Shown here: piece by piece, positions 48,483 through 55,965 of the stretch
Layout of the letters: each line of letters starts with the position of its first letter
Position numbering within the stretch: the stretch's first letter is position 1
Source: Streptomyces sp. HmicA12
GTDB lineage: Bacteria; Actinomycetota; Actinomycetes; Streptomycetales; Streptomycetaceae
Length of the DNA stretch: 64,000 nt
Direction of reading: 5' to 3'
Assembly (NCBI RefSeq): GCF_000373565.1
Contig: NZ_KB891804.1
Coordinates: forward strand, 1-64,000
Translations under genes and position numbers: made by a program
Notes under the pieces: generated by a model
The model's input: the letters and a program-made list of their open reading frames with translations, nothing else
What the model was told of the DNA's origin: nothing
Database searches by the model: none

Positions 48483-49550
48483 ATGGCTCGCAGGCTCTCC
48501 GAAGTGGCGCGCCGCGTAGGCGTCAGCGAAGCGACCGTCAGCCGCGTCCTCAACAGCAAACCCGGTGTCTCGGACGCCACCCGCAAGGCGGTCCTGACCG
48601 CGGTCGACGTCCTCGGCTACGAGCGCCCCACCCAACTGCGCGGCAGCAGCTCCCGCCTGGTCGGGCTCGTCCTGCCCGAACTGCAGAACCCGATCTTCCC
48701 GGCCCTGGCCGAGGTCGCCGGCGGCGCCCTGGTCCAGCTCGGCTTCACCCCCGTGCTGTGCACCCGCACCGCCGGAGGTCTCACCGAGGCCGAGTACGTC
48801 TCCATGCTGCTCGACCAGCACGTGTGCGGCGTGATCTTCTGCGGCGGCCTCAACGCCCAGGAGTACGACTCGCTCGCCCAACGAGGCGTCCCCGTCGTCC
48901 TGTTGAACGCCGCGGTCAGCCAGCCGGCCACCGGCCCGAGGAGCACCGGCCAGAAGGCCCCCGGCTTTCCCCAGGTCTCCACCGACGACGCCACCGCCGT
49001 CGAACAGGCTCACGCCCATCTCACCGCACTCGGCCACACCCGGATCGGCCTCCTGGTCGGCCCGTCCGACCACGGCCCCTCGCGCCGCAAGGCGGACGCC
49101 TTCGCCCGGCTGACCGCGCGCCTGTCACCGCACGTCCGTGAACACCTGGTGGGCCACGCCCTGTTCTCCTTCGAAGGGGGCCAGGCGGCCGCGGTCGAAC
49201 TCCTCAAGGAGCAGGTCACCGGCCTCATCTGCGGCAGCGACATCCTGGCCCTCGGCGCCATCCGCGCCGCCCGCCGCGCGGGCCTGGCCGTCCCCGAGGA
49301 CCTCTCCGTGGTCGGCTACGACGACTCCGCCTTCATGAACTACACCAACCCGCCGCTGACCACGCTGCGCCAGCCCATCGAAGCCATGTCACGGGCCGCG
49401 GTCACCCTGCTCGCCAACCAGATCGGCGGCGTGCCCACCAGTGCGGGCGAGCTGCTGCACGAGCCCGAACTCGTGGTCCGCAACTCCACGGCCCCGCCCG
49501 CGGGCCGGCGCCGGATGCGCCCCGTCCCGAGCACGGCCCTGGGGGCCTGA
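48483..49550 (+). CDS. LacI-family repressor, right edge of the alpha-glucan cassette
   Basis: A 355-residue LacI/GalR regulator with the HTH at 3-22 (RLSEVARRVGVSEATVSRVL). It is clearly paralogous to the LacI protein encoded on the other strand at 38764: the HTH differs at few positions, and both contain LVQLGFTPVLCTRTAGGLTEAEYVSML-type and DDSAFMNYT segments. It has an extra loop of about 14 residues (about 140-155, SQPATGPRSTGQKAPG) and a longer basic tail. Start ATG 48483 after AGAAAG. The pair presumably binds similar operators. Confidence 0.87.
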   Translation: MARRLSEVARRVGVSEATVSRVLNSKPGVSDATRKAVLTAVDVLGYERPTQLRGSSSRLVGLVLPELQNPIFPALAEVAGGALVQLGFTPVLCTRTAGGLTEAEYVSMLLDQHVCGVIFCGGLNAQEYDSLAQRGVPVVLLNAAVSQPATGPRSTGQKAPGFPQVSTDDATAVEQAHAHLTALGHTRIGLLVGPSDHGPSRRKADAFARLTARLSPHVREHLVGHALFSFEGGQAAAVELLKEQVTGLICGSDILALGAIRAARRAGLAVPEDLSVVGYDDSAFMNYTNPPLTTLRQPIEAMSRAAVTLLANQIGGVPTSAGELLHEPELVVRNSTAPPAGRRRMRPVPSTALGA

Positions 49551-49558
49551 CCACAGGG

Positions 49559-49584
49559 CGGGGGTGGGCCTAGGTCCACCCCCG
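49559..49584. terminator. Hairpin terminator after the right-edge LacI gene
   Basis: Perfect 9-bp stem CGGGGGTGG/CCACCCCCG with an 8-base loop, 8 bp after the stop codon. Confidence 0.6.
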
Positions 49585-49638
49585 GTCCGGGGGCGGCTCG
49601 GATATCGGCCGACGTGGGCCGATCCCTACCTTCATGAC

Positions 49639-50892
49639 ATGACCCAGAACACGGACAACTCGCGTACGGAAAAGGGAACTTCGGCACCCGTGCGCCGGGG
49701 TGTCGCCGTGGCCGCGGCGCTGCTGCTCGCGGGCGGCGGCGCCGTGCCGGTGGCCGCCGCGCTGGACGACGGACGCCCCGCACGCCCTGCCGCGGAGACG
49801 AGCGAGCGGGGAACGCTCGTCTCCCTGGAGCCCGTCGTCTCCTTCGACCGCGCCGCCGTCACCCGATGGCTCGCCGGGAAGGAGATGGCCACGGGGACCG
49901 TGCGGTACGGGGTGACCTCGTACCGCCTCACCTACCGCACCCGCGACGCGTACGGCAGGCCCACCACCGCCACCGGCCTGTTCACCCTGCCGACCGGCGG
50001 CGACCGCCGGCTCGGCCTCGTCTCCGACACCCACGGCACGATGGTCCACCGCGACTACGCGCCGTCCGTCGGCGACGACTTCGGCCGCATCCCGTCGTTC
50101 CTGTACGCCGCCGCGGGCAAGGCCGTCGCGGCCCCCGACTACCTGGGCCTCGGCGAGGGCCCCGGCGCCCACCCGTACATGGACACGGCCTCGTCGGTCA
50201 CCGCCTCCCTCGACATGCTCCGCGCCGCCCGCCAGGCCGCCCACCGCCTGCACCGTCCCCTCACCGGCGACGTCTACGCGACCGGCTTCTCGCAGGGCGG
50301 CCAGGTGGCGATGGCCCTCGGCAAGGCGCTGGAGCGGGGCGCCGACCGGCACTTCCGGCTGAAGGCGCTGGCGCCGGTCAGCGGCCCCTACGACCTCAGC
50401 GGCGAGGAGGTCCCCGCGCTGTTCGACGGCCGGGTCAACGACACCAGCGGCCTCGTCTACACCTCGTACTTCCTGGTCGCCCAGAACCGGCTCCGCCCGC
50501 TCTACAAGAACCCGGCCGAGGCGTTCCGGGCCCCGTACGCGGATGTCGTGGAGGCGCTGTACGACGGGAACCACACGGAGGAGGACATCGTCACGAGCCT
50601 CCCGGCGTCGGTGAAGGAACTGCTCACCCCCGCGTTCTACGAGCGGATGCGGCACCCCACGGGCGCCCTGAAGGAGGCGCTGGCCGCGAACGACGACGCC
50701 TGCGCCTGGAAGCCGGACGTCCCGGTGCGCCTGTACGCGGGCGAGGCGGACACGGACGTCCCGATCGCCAACGCCCGCAGCTGCGCCCGCCAACTGGGCG
50801 GAGCCCCGGTCCTGGACCAGGGGAAGGTGGACCACTTCGGCAGCTTCAAGAAGGCCGCACCAAAGATCGCAGGGTGGCTCGGAAGTCTTTAG
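49639..50892 (+). CDS. Secreted lipase-like alpha/beta hydrolase
   Basis: A 417-residue exported serine hydrolase of the secretory-lipase (LIP) type. Signal peptide about 1-41. Nucleophile Ser 218 in GFSQGGQ, Asp in GEADTDVPI and His in KVDHFGSF complete a triad in the expected order. Family segments AAPDYLGLGEGPGAHPYM and VTSYRLTYRTRDAYG fit. It could hydrolyse fatty-acid or sterol esters outside the cell, but the substrate is unknown. ATG 49639; the longer frame enters the LacI gene. An interspersed repeat and a terminator of the next gene follow. Confidence 0.82.
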   Translation: MTQNTDNSRTEKGTSAPVRRGVAVAAALLLAGGGAVPVAAALDDGRPARPAAETSERGTLVSLEPVVSFDRAAVTRWLAGKEMATGTVRYGVTSYRLTYRTRDAYGRPTTATGLFTLPTGGDRRLGLVSDTHGTMVHRDYAPSVGDDFGRIPSFLYAAAGKAVAAPDYLGLGEGPGAHPYMDTASSVTASLDMLRAARQAAHRLHRPLTGDVYATGFSQGGQVAMALGKALERGADRHFRLKALAPVSGPYDLSGEEVPALFDGRVNDTSGLVYTSYFLVAQNRLRPLYKNPAEAFRAPYADVVEALYDGNHTEEDIVTSLPASVKELLTPAFYERMRHPTGALKEALAANDDACAWKPDVPVRLYAGEADTDVPIANARSCARQLGGAPVLDQGKVDHFGSFKKAAPKIAGWLGSL

Positions 50893-50940
50893 GGGCGCGG
50901 GGCTGTATCGATCTGCGGCTCCGCCGCGTGGGCGCGACAG
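50891..50940. repeat. Interspersed repeat, 'ggggcgcggggctgt' subfamily
   Basis: Nearly identical to the copy at 10086-10137, including the CTGTATCGAT and GCGGCTCCGCCGCGTGGGC parts. It begins one base before the lipase-like stop codon ends. Confidence 0.7.
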
Positions 50941-50971
50941 GCCCCCACCGACCGCCACTTCGGGAACAACC

Positions 50972-51003
50972 AAAAAATGGGCGGCACCCGAAGGTGCCGC
51001 CCA
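50972..51003 (-). terminator. Intrinsic terminator of the SLT-domain gene
   Basis: Perfect 11-bp stem TGGGCGGCACC/GGTGCCGCCCA with a four-base CGAA loop (TTCG on the minus transcript) at 50978-51003. On the minus strand it is followed by a six-T run. This is a classical rho-independent terminator, 14 bp after the gene. Confidence 0.85.
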
Positions 51004-51016
51004 ACAAAATCCCCGC

Positions 51017-51421
51017 TCAGTACCAACCGTTGGCCTGCCAGTGCGACCAGGCACCACAAGCACTGCCGTACCGCTCGTTCATGTAGGTGACGCCCCAGTT
51101 GATCTGCGTCTCCGGGTTCGACTTCCAGTCGGACCCGGCGGACGCCATCTTGTTGGCGGGCAGCGCCTGGACGAGGCCGTACGCCCCGGTGGACGCGTTG
51201 GTCGCGTTCGGGTTCCAGCCACTCTCGCGGGACACGATGTTGTCGAAGCAGCGGAACTGCGCGGAGTCCGAGAGCTTCTGCTGCGCGATCGCCTTGGCGG
51301 AGGCCGGAGCGGCCTGGGCCGGCGTCGAGGCGAAGAGCATCCCGGTCGTGGCGGCGGCGAGGGTGACGCCGGCGAGGGCCTTCTTCGGGGTGGCGGCGCG
51401 GCGCAGGAGCGTGGCGGACAC
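51017..51421 (-). CDS. Small secreted transglycosylase-like SLT-domain protein
   Basis: A 134-residue exported protein. Signal peptide about 1-38 (TPKKALAGVTLAAATTGMLF, cut after TPAQA). One small lysozyme-like/SLT domain follows: FDNIVSRESGWNPNATN (catalytic Glu), STGAYGLVQALPANKM, and INWGVTYMNERYGSACGAW. Similar short proteins act on peptidoglycan during growth and germination in streptomycetes. GTG 51421 is preceded by GGAAGG. The upstream gap has no c-di-AMP (ydaO-type) riboswitch that I can recognise. Confidence 0.82.
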   Translation of the reverse strand: MSATLLRRAATPKKALAGVTLAAATTGMLFASTPAQAAPASAKAIAQQKLSDSAQFRCFDNIVSRESGWNPNATNASTGAYGLVQALPANKMASAGSDWKSNPETQINWGVTYMNERYGSACGAWSHWQANGWY

Positions 51422-51591
51422 AACGGAACCTTCCGTGGGGGACAGGGGGCCGCCGGGGACGTTCCCGAGAGGGCCTCGACGTCCGGCGACCGCTCCACAG
51501 AAACAGGACCGATGGGTGAATGCAATGAGCGCTTTTACTAGTGGACGTCGCATCTGATTTAAATGTCCGTTATGTGAAGCACGTCTCAAAC

Positions 51592-51669
51592 CCCAGGTCA
51601 AAGGGGGTGTCGTCGGGTCCTCGTAAGGAGCCGACCGCTACGAACACGCCTAGTAAGTGACCTGGGTCA
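51592..51669. promoter_or_regulatory. Inverted repeat CCCAGGTCA ... TGACCTGGG
   Basis: Two 9-bp arms at 51592-51600 and 51658-51666, 57 bp apart; the right arm is part of the small palindrome TGACCTGGGTCA. It lies upstream of the SLT gene and close to the 3' end of the ECF operon. Role unknown: operator pair or weak terminator. Confidence 0.3.
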
Positions 51670-51680
51670 TGTGGGGCGCT

Positions 51681-52517
51681 TCACGGGCGCGGCCCGTCGA
51701 GTGCCTCGTCGAAGGTGACCTGGGCCTCGAAGGCGGCCCGCCGCGTCGCCCGCCGCAGCGCCTTGAGGACGGCACCGCCGACGGTCAGCGTCAGGACGAC
51801 GGTGAGCGCGGCGCGGCCCAGGTCCCAGCCCAGCGAGGTGGCCAGGCAGTAGGCGAGGAAGCGGGCCAGATTGTCGTGCAGCGCGGCGTCCGGCTGGTAC
51901 GCGACGGAGGAGGCGAGGGCGTTCATGAAGGGCCAGCCCGCGAGGTTCATGATCGTGCCGTACGCGAACGCGGCGAGGAACCCGTACCCGGCGAGCATGA
52001 TCCGCTCGGCCCGCCCGCGCAGCGCGTCCGCCCCCGGGAGCAGCCCGGCGCCCATCGTGAACCAGCCCATGGACAGCATCTGGAACGGCATCCACGGTCC
52101 GACCCCGCCGGTGAGCAGCGCGGACGCGAACATGCTCAGCGACCCGAGCACGAACCCGAAGCCGGGCCCGAGCACCCGCCCGCTGAGCACCATCAGGAAG
52201 AACATCGGCTCGATCCCGGCCGTGCCCGCGCCGATCGGCCGCAGCGCCGCCCCGGCCGCCGCCAGCACGCCCAGCATGGCCACCGCCTTGGGCCCCATCC
52301 CGGACTCCGAGATCGTCGCGGCGACGACGGCGACGAGGAGCACCAGCAGCGCGGCGAACAGCCAGGGCGCGTCCTGCGCGTGGGCGTTCACCTGCGACCC
52401 GGGCCCGGTGATCAGCGGCCAGCCGATCGCGACGACCCCCACGGCGCTGACGAGCAGCAGCGCGGCGACGGAACGCGGCCCGAGCCGGACGGCGTTCGCT
52501 CGTCCTGTGTGCGTCAC
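51681..52517 (-). CDS. cbrT: ECF transporter substrate-binding (S) component, CbrT type
   Basis: A 278-residue membrane protein with about six or seven helices. It is the S component of the ECF importer encoded immediately upstream. The region GIEPMFFLMVLSGRVLGPGF and GFVLGSLSMFASALLTGGVGPWMPFQML matches ECF S components (A-x-x-x-A-type packing helices). The preceding riboswitch and gene order fit the predicted cobalamin transporter CbrTUV described for actinobacteria. GTG 52517 overlaps the ATPase stop. Last gene of the riboswitch operon. Confidence 0.8.
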   Translation of the reverse strand: MTHTGRANAVRLGPRSVAALLLVSAVGVVAIGWPLITGPGSQVNAHAQDAPWLFAALLVLLVAVVAATISESGMGPKAVAMLGVLAAAGAALRPIGAGTAGIEPMFFLMVLSGRVLGPGFGFVLGSLSMFASALLTGGVGPWMPFQMLSMGWFTMGAGLLPGADALRGRAERIMLAGYGFLAAFAYGTIMNLAGWPFMNALASSVAYQPDAALHDNLARFLAYCLATSLGWDLGRAALTVVLTLTVGGAVLKALRRATRRAAFEAQVTFDEALDGPRP

Positions 52518-54172
52518 GCCAGCGCCTCCCGTACCTGGGCGACCGTGAGCCACCGCTGCGGCGCCAGCACCTTCGCCACCTGCGGGGCGAAGGACGGCGA
52601 CGACGTGACGATCTCCGGGGTCGGCCCGTCGGCCACGATCTCGCCGTCCGCGAGGATCGCCACCCGGTGGGTGAGCTCCGCCGCCAGTTCCACGTCGTGC
52701 GTGGCCATCACGATGGCGTGCCCGCGCTCGGAGAGGCCGCGCAGGATCGTGACGAGACGGGCCTTGGCCGCGTAGTCGAGCCCGCGCGTCGGCTCGTCCA
52801 GGAGCAGCAGCGGCGGTGCCGCCGTCAGCACGATCGCGAGGGCGAGGGTGAGGCGCTGGCCCTCGGAGAGATCGCGGGGGTGGGTGGCGTCGGCGACGTT
52901 CGGGATGAGCTCGCTGAGCAGGGCGCGGCAGGTGCCCGGCTCCGCGTCGGCGTCCTTGTCCGCGGCCGCGCACTCGGCCGCGACCGTGTCGGCGCAGAGC
53001 AGATCACGCGGCTCCTGCGGCACGAGCCCCACCTTGCGGACGAGGTCACGGGGCGCCGCCTTGTGCGGCACCAGCCCGTCGACGTGCACGGCCCCGACGG
53101 TCGGCCTCACCATGCCTACGAGCGTGGAGAGCAGGGTCGACTTTCCGGCGCCGTTGCGTCCCATGAGGGCGACGATCTCGCCGGGGGAGACGTTCAGGTC
53201 GACATGACGCAGGGCTTCGACCCGCTCACGGCGGACTCCGAGCCTCTCGACGCGGGCGAGGGAAGTGCCGCCAGGGGCGCGGGGCTGTGACCTTCGCGGC
53301 TCCACCGCGTGGGCGCGCTCAACCCCCACCGGCCCGTGGCCGGAAGACGGCCCGAGCCCGGCAAGCCGATCCCGGAGCGACCCGGCCGAGCGCCGAGCGT
53401 CCCGCACCGTCAGCGGCAGCGGCGACCACCCGGCCAGCCGCCCCAGCCCCACCACCGGCGGATACACCGGCGACTCGGCCATGACGGCGGCCGGATCCCC
53501 GACCAGCAGCGGCTCCCCGGGCCCCGGCAGCAGCGCCACCTGATCCGCGTACTGCACCACGCGCTCAAGGCGGTGCTCGGCCATCAGTACCGTCGTCCCG
53601 AGATCGTGCACGAGCCGTTGCAGCACCGAGAGGACCTCCTCCGCGGCGGCCGGGTCGAGCGCGGACGTCGGCTCGTCGAGGACGAGGACGCGCGGGTGCG
53701 GGGTGAGCACGGACCCGATGGCGACGCGCTGCTGCTGCCCGCCGGAGAGCGTGGAGATGGGCCGGTCCCGCAGATCGGCGAGGCCGAGCAGGTCGAGGGT
53801 CTCCTCGACGCGACGCCGCATGACGGGCGGGGCGAGCCCCAACGACTCCATCCCGTAGGCGAGTTCGTCCTCGACGGTGTCCGTCACGAAGTGCGCGAGC
53901 GGATCCTGCCCGACCGTGCCGACGACGTCGGCGAGCTCGCGAGGCTTGTGCGTACGGGTGTCGCGCCCGGCGACGGTGACCCGCCCGGCCAGGGTGCCCC
54001 CGGTGAAGTGCGGCACGAGCCCGCTCACGGCCCCGAGCAGGGTCGACTTGCCGACCCCGGAAGGACCGGCGAGCAGCATCAACTCACCGTCGGGGACGTG
54101 GAGTTGAATGCCGCGCACGGTCGGCGACGCGGCGCCGTCGTACGTCACGGAGACGTCCTCGAAGCGGATCAT
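52514..54172 (-). CDS. cbrU: ECF transporter duplicated ATPase, CbrU type
   Basis: A 552-residue fusion of two ABC ATPase domains. NBD1 about 1-235: Walker A GPSGVGKST 36-44, signature LSGGQQQR, Walker B VLVLDEP. NBD2 about 308-545: Walker A GRNGAGKST, degenerate signature LSEGQRL, Walker B LLLLDEP, VMATHD switch. The linker (about 281-300, VERAHAVEPRRSQPRAPGG) is encoded by a copy of an interspersed DNA repeat (53273-53325). It powers the ECF complex. ATG 54172 overlaps the T-component stop; the frame runs further upstream as an artefact. Confidence 0.87.
   Translation of the reverse strand: MIRFEDVSVTYDGAASPTVRGIQLHVPDGELMLLAGPSGVGKSTLLGAVSGLVPHFTGGTLAGRVTVAGRDTRTHKPRELADVVGTVGQDPLAHFVTDTVEDELAYGMESLGLAPPVMRRRVEETLDLLGLADLRDRPISTLSGGQQQRVAIGSVLTPHPRVLVLDEPTSALDPAAAEEVLSVLQRLVHDLGTTVLMAEHRLERVVQYADQVALLPGPGEPLLVGDPAAVMAESPVYPPVVGLGRLAGWSPLPLTVRDARRSAGSLRDRLAGLGPSSGHGPVGVERAHAVEPRRSQPRAPGGTSLARVERLGVRRERVEALRHVDLNVSPGEIVALMGRNGAGKSTLLSTLVGMVRPTVGAVHVDGLVPHKAAPRDLVRKVGLVPQEPRDLLCADTVAAECAAADKDADAEPGTCRALLSELIPNVADATHPRDLSEGQRLTLALAIVLTAAPPLLLLDEPTRGLDYAAKARLVTILRGLSERGHAIVMATHDVELAAELTHRVAILADGEIVADGPTPEIVTSSPSFAPQVAKVLAPQRWLTVAQVREALA
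53273..53325. repeat. Interspersed repeat within the coding sequence of cbrU
   Basis: A diverged copy of the elements at 10086 and 50891, starting AGGGGCGCGGGGCTGTGACC and continuing GCGGCTCCACCGCGTGGGCG. It keeps the frame and encodes the linker between the two ATPase domains. Confidence 0.65.
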
Positions 54173-55305
54173 GACGACGCCTCCTGCTGTTGCTGCCGAT
54201 GGCGCTTGCCCGGTTCCGGGACGGGCGCGACGAATGCGGGAAGGAGGCCGACGAGCACCCCGAGCGCCGGCCACAGCGGCAGCGTCGGCGCCGCGAGCGG
54301 CACGACGGGCGGCGCCAGCGCGGCCGGGTCCTGGTGGCCGCACCAGATCATGACGGCGGCGGCGACCGCCCCGGACCCCGCGACCAGCCAGGCGCGCGGG
54401 CCCCACACATCGGGCCGGTACCGGGTGCGCACCGAGCGCCGCCCGCCCAGCCGGAGTCCGCCGAGCGCGGCCGCGACCCCGACGAGCAGCACGGGAAGCC
54501 CGTACCCGGCGCCCGACGAGGCGAGCAGCCCGTACGTTCCCGCGCACACGCCGATGAGTCCGCCCAGCGTCAGCGCGGCGGTGGCCCGACGCACCCCCGC
54601 CGGGACCTCGGCGGTGCGGCCGTAACCCCGCGCGTCCATGGCGGCGGCGAGCGCCACCGACCGCTCAAGGGCTCCTTCGAGCACCGGAAGGCCGACCTGG
54701 AGCAGCCCGCGCAGACCGCTGTCCGGGCGCCCTCGCAACCGCCGGGCCGCCCGCAGCCGCCGTACGTCGGCGACGAGGTTCGGGGCGAACGTCATGGCGA
54801 CGACGACCGCGACGCCTGCCTCGTACAGCGCGCCCGGCAGCGACTTCAGCAGCCGGGACGGGGAGGCGAGCGCGTTCGCGGCGCCGACGCAGATCAGCAG
54901 CGTGGCCAGCTTCAGGCCGTCGTACAGGGCGAAGACCAGGCCCTCCACGGTCACCCGCCCGCCGATCCGCACCCCCTGCGCCCACGCGGGCAGCGGCACC
55001 TCCGGCAGCGTCACGACGACGTGCGAGCCGGGGATCGGCGACCCGAGGAAGACGGCGAACACCAGCCGGATGCCGATGACGGCGAGGCCCAGCTTCACGA
55101 ACGCCCCGTACGAACGCGCCCACGGCGCCTCCGTCCGCCGCGCCGCCACCACGTACCCGGCGACGCCGACGAGCAGCGCGAGCAGCAGCGGGTTCGTGGT
55201 CCGGGACGCGGCCGTGCCGAGGCCGAGGGCCCAGATCCACCAGGCGCCCGGGTGCAGGGAATTGGAACGGTGGGCCCGGGGGGCCCGCAGCGAGTCGACG
55301 GCCAT
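54169..55305 (-). CDS. cbrV: ECF transporter transmembrane (T) component, CbrV type
   Basis: A 378-residue EcfT/CbiQ-family membrane protein. Helices include LLLALLVGVAGYVVAA and ATLLICVGAANALAS. The family A-R-G coupling motif AAAMDARGYGR (about 225-236) and the preceding RLRAARRLRGR segment are clear. It has an unusually long C-terminal part (about 245-378) with four more helices and a Gln-rich tail. ATG 55305 lies 3 bp past the SCO2322-family stop. Stop overlaps cbrU. Confidence 0.85.
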   Translation of the reverse strand: MAVDSLRAPRAHRSNSLHPGAWWIWALGLGTAASRTTNPLLLALLVGVAGYVVAARRTEAPWARSYGAFVKLGLAVIGIRLVFAVFLGSPIPGSHVVVTLPEVPLPAWAQGVRIGGRVTVEGLVFALYDGLKLATLLICVGAANALASPSRLLKSLPGALYEAGVAVVVAMTFAPNLVADVRRLRAARRLRGRPDSGLRGLLQVGLPVLEGALERSVALAAAMDARGYGRTAEVPAGVRRATAALTLGGLIGVCAGTYGLLASSGAGYGLPVLLVGVAAALGGLRLGGRRSVRTRYRPDVWGPRAWLVAGSGAVAAAVMIWCGHQDPAALAPPVVPLAAPTLPLWPALGVLVGLLPAFVAPVPEPGKRHRQQQQEASS

Positions 55306-55308
55306 GGC

Positions 55309-55965
55309 TCAGCCGCGGCGGCGCTTGGCCTGCCAGATCGCCCCGGCGCCGAGCACGGCGACGGCGGCGACGCCCGCGAGCACGCCGACGGACGGCCCGG
55401 AGCCGCCCGACTTCTTCGCGGCCGCGTGATCGGTGCCCGGGGCGTCCGTCTCCTGTCCCGTGCTCACCTGCTCACCGCAGCCGGTCCTCGGGTATCCGGA
55501 GATGGCGCACAGCATCGCGCTGCTGTCGTAGCGCAGCGGCTTCGCGACGGCGGCGAGCGCGTCCGCGGCGGTCGCGTCCTCGCCGACCAGCGCACACCCG
55601 GTCTGCGCCTTCGGCGGGGTCTCGCCGCTCGGCGCGTCCGTCTTCGTACCGAAGTCGATGACGACGCCGACCCGCTTCTTCCCGTCCTGCGCGGGCGTAC
55701 CGGAGCAGATCGTGTCGAAGCCGGAGCTGCCGCGCGGCTGCGCGGCGTCCTTGGAGTCCGCGCTCACCGCGAACCGGAACCCCTCCACGTCCCCGTCCGA
55801 CGGCCTGGTCTGGGAGGGGCCCATGGTCGCGTACGACCAGGCACCCTTGTCCTGCTCCCAGAACGACCAGTACCGGTACCCGGCGGCCTGCGCGGGCGCC
55901 GCGACGGCGAGGCCGACGACGGCGGCGAGCAGGACGAGGAGGAGACGGGCGGCGCGGCGGGTCAC
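55309..55965 (-). CDS. SCO2322-family exported, C-terminally anchored protein
   Basis: A 218-residue extracytoplasmic protein. Signal peptide about 1-28, mature domain beginning GYRYWSFWEQDKGAWSYATM, four or more Cys, then a Gly/Ser linker and a C-terminal helix (about 192-212) with a basic end, so it is tethered to the membrane facing outside. It is known only as a conserved streptomycete family. Location between a toroid protein and an ECF transporter, under a cobalamin riboswitch, suggests it helps corrinoid capture or delivery. It has been described as an additional component of the predicted cobalamin ECF transporter. Overlaps the upstream gene by 4 bp. Confidence 0.75.
   Translation of the reverse strand: MTRRAARLLLVLLAAVVGLAVAAPAQAAGYRYWSFWEQDKGAWSYATMGPSQTRPSDGDVEGFRFAVSADSKDAAQPRGSSGFDTICSGTPAQDGKKRVGVVIDFGTKTDAPSGETPPKAQTGCALVGEDATAADALAAVAKPLRYDSSAMLCAISGYPRTGCGEQVSTGQETDAPGTDHAAAKKSGGSGPSVGVLAGVAAVAVLGAGAIWQAKRRRG

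Noticed and set aside
45732..49073. 1113-codon open frame on the minus strand
   Set aside because: It crosses four real + strand genes, including permease 2, alpha-glucosidase and LacI; the composition is typical of antisense frames in GC-rich DNA.
51422..51680. Possible c-di-AMP (ydaO) riboswitch before the SLT-domain gene
   Set aside because: Such switches control peptidoglycan-hydrolase genes in Streptomyces, so I looked for one, but the conserved ydaO sequences are not present.
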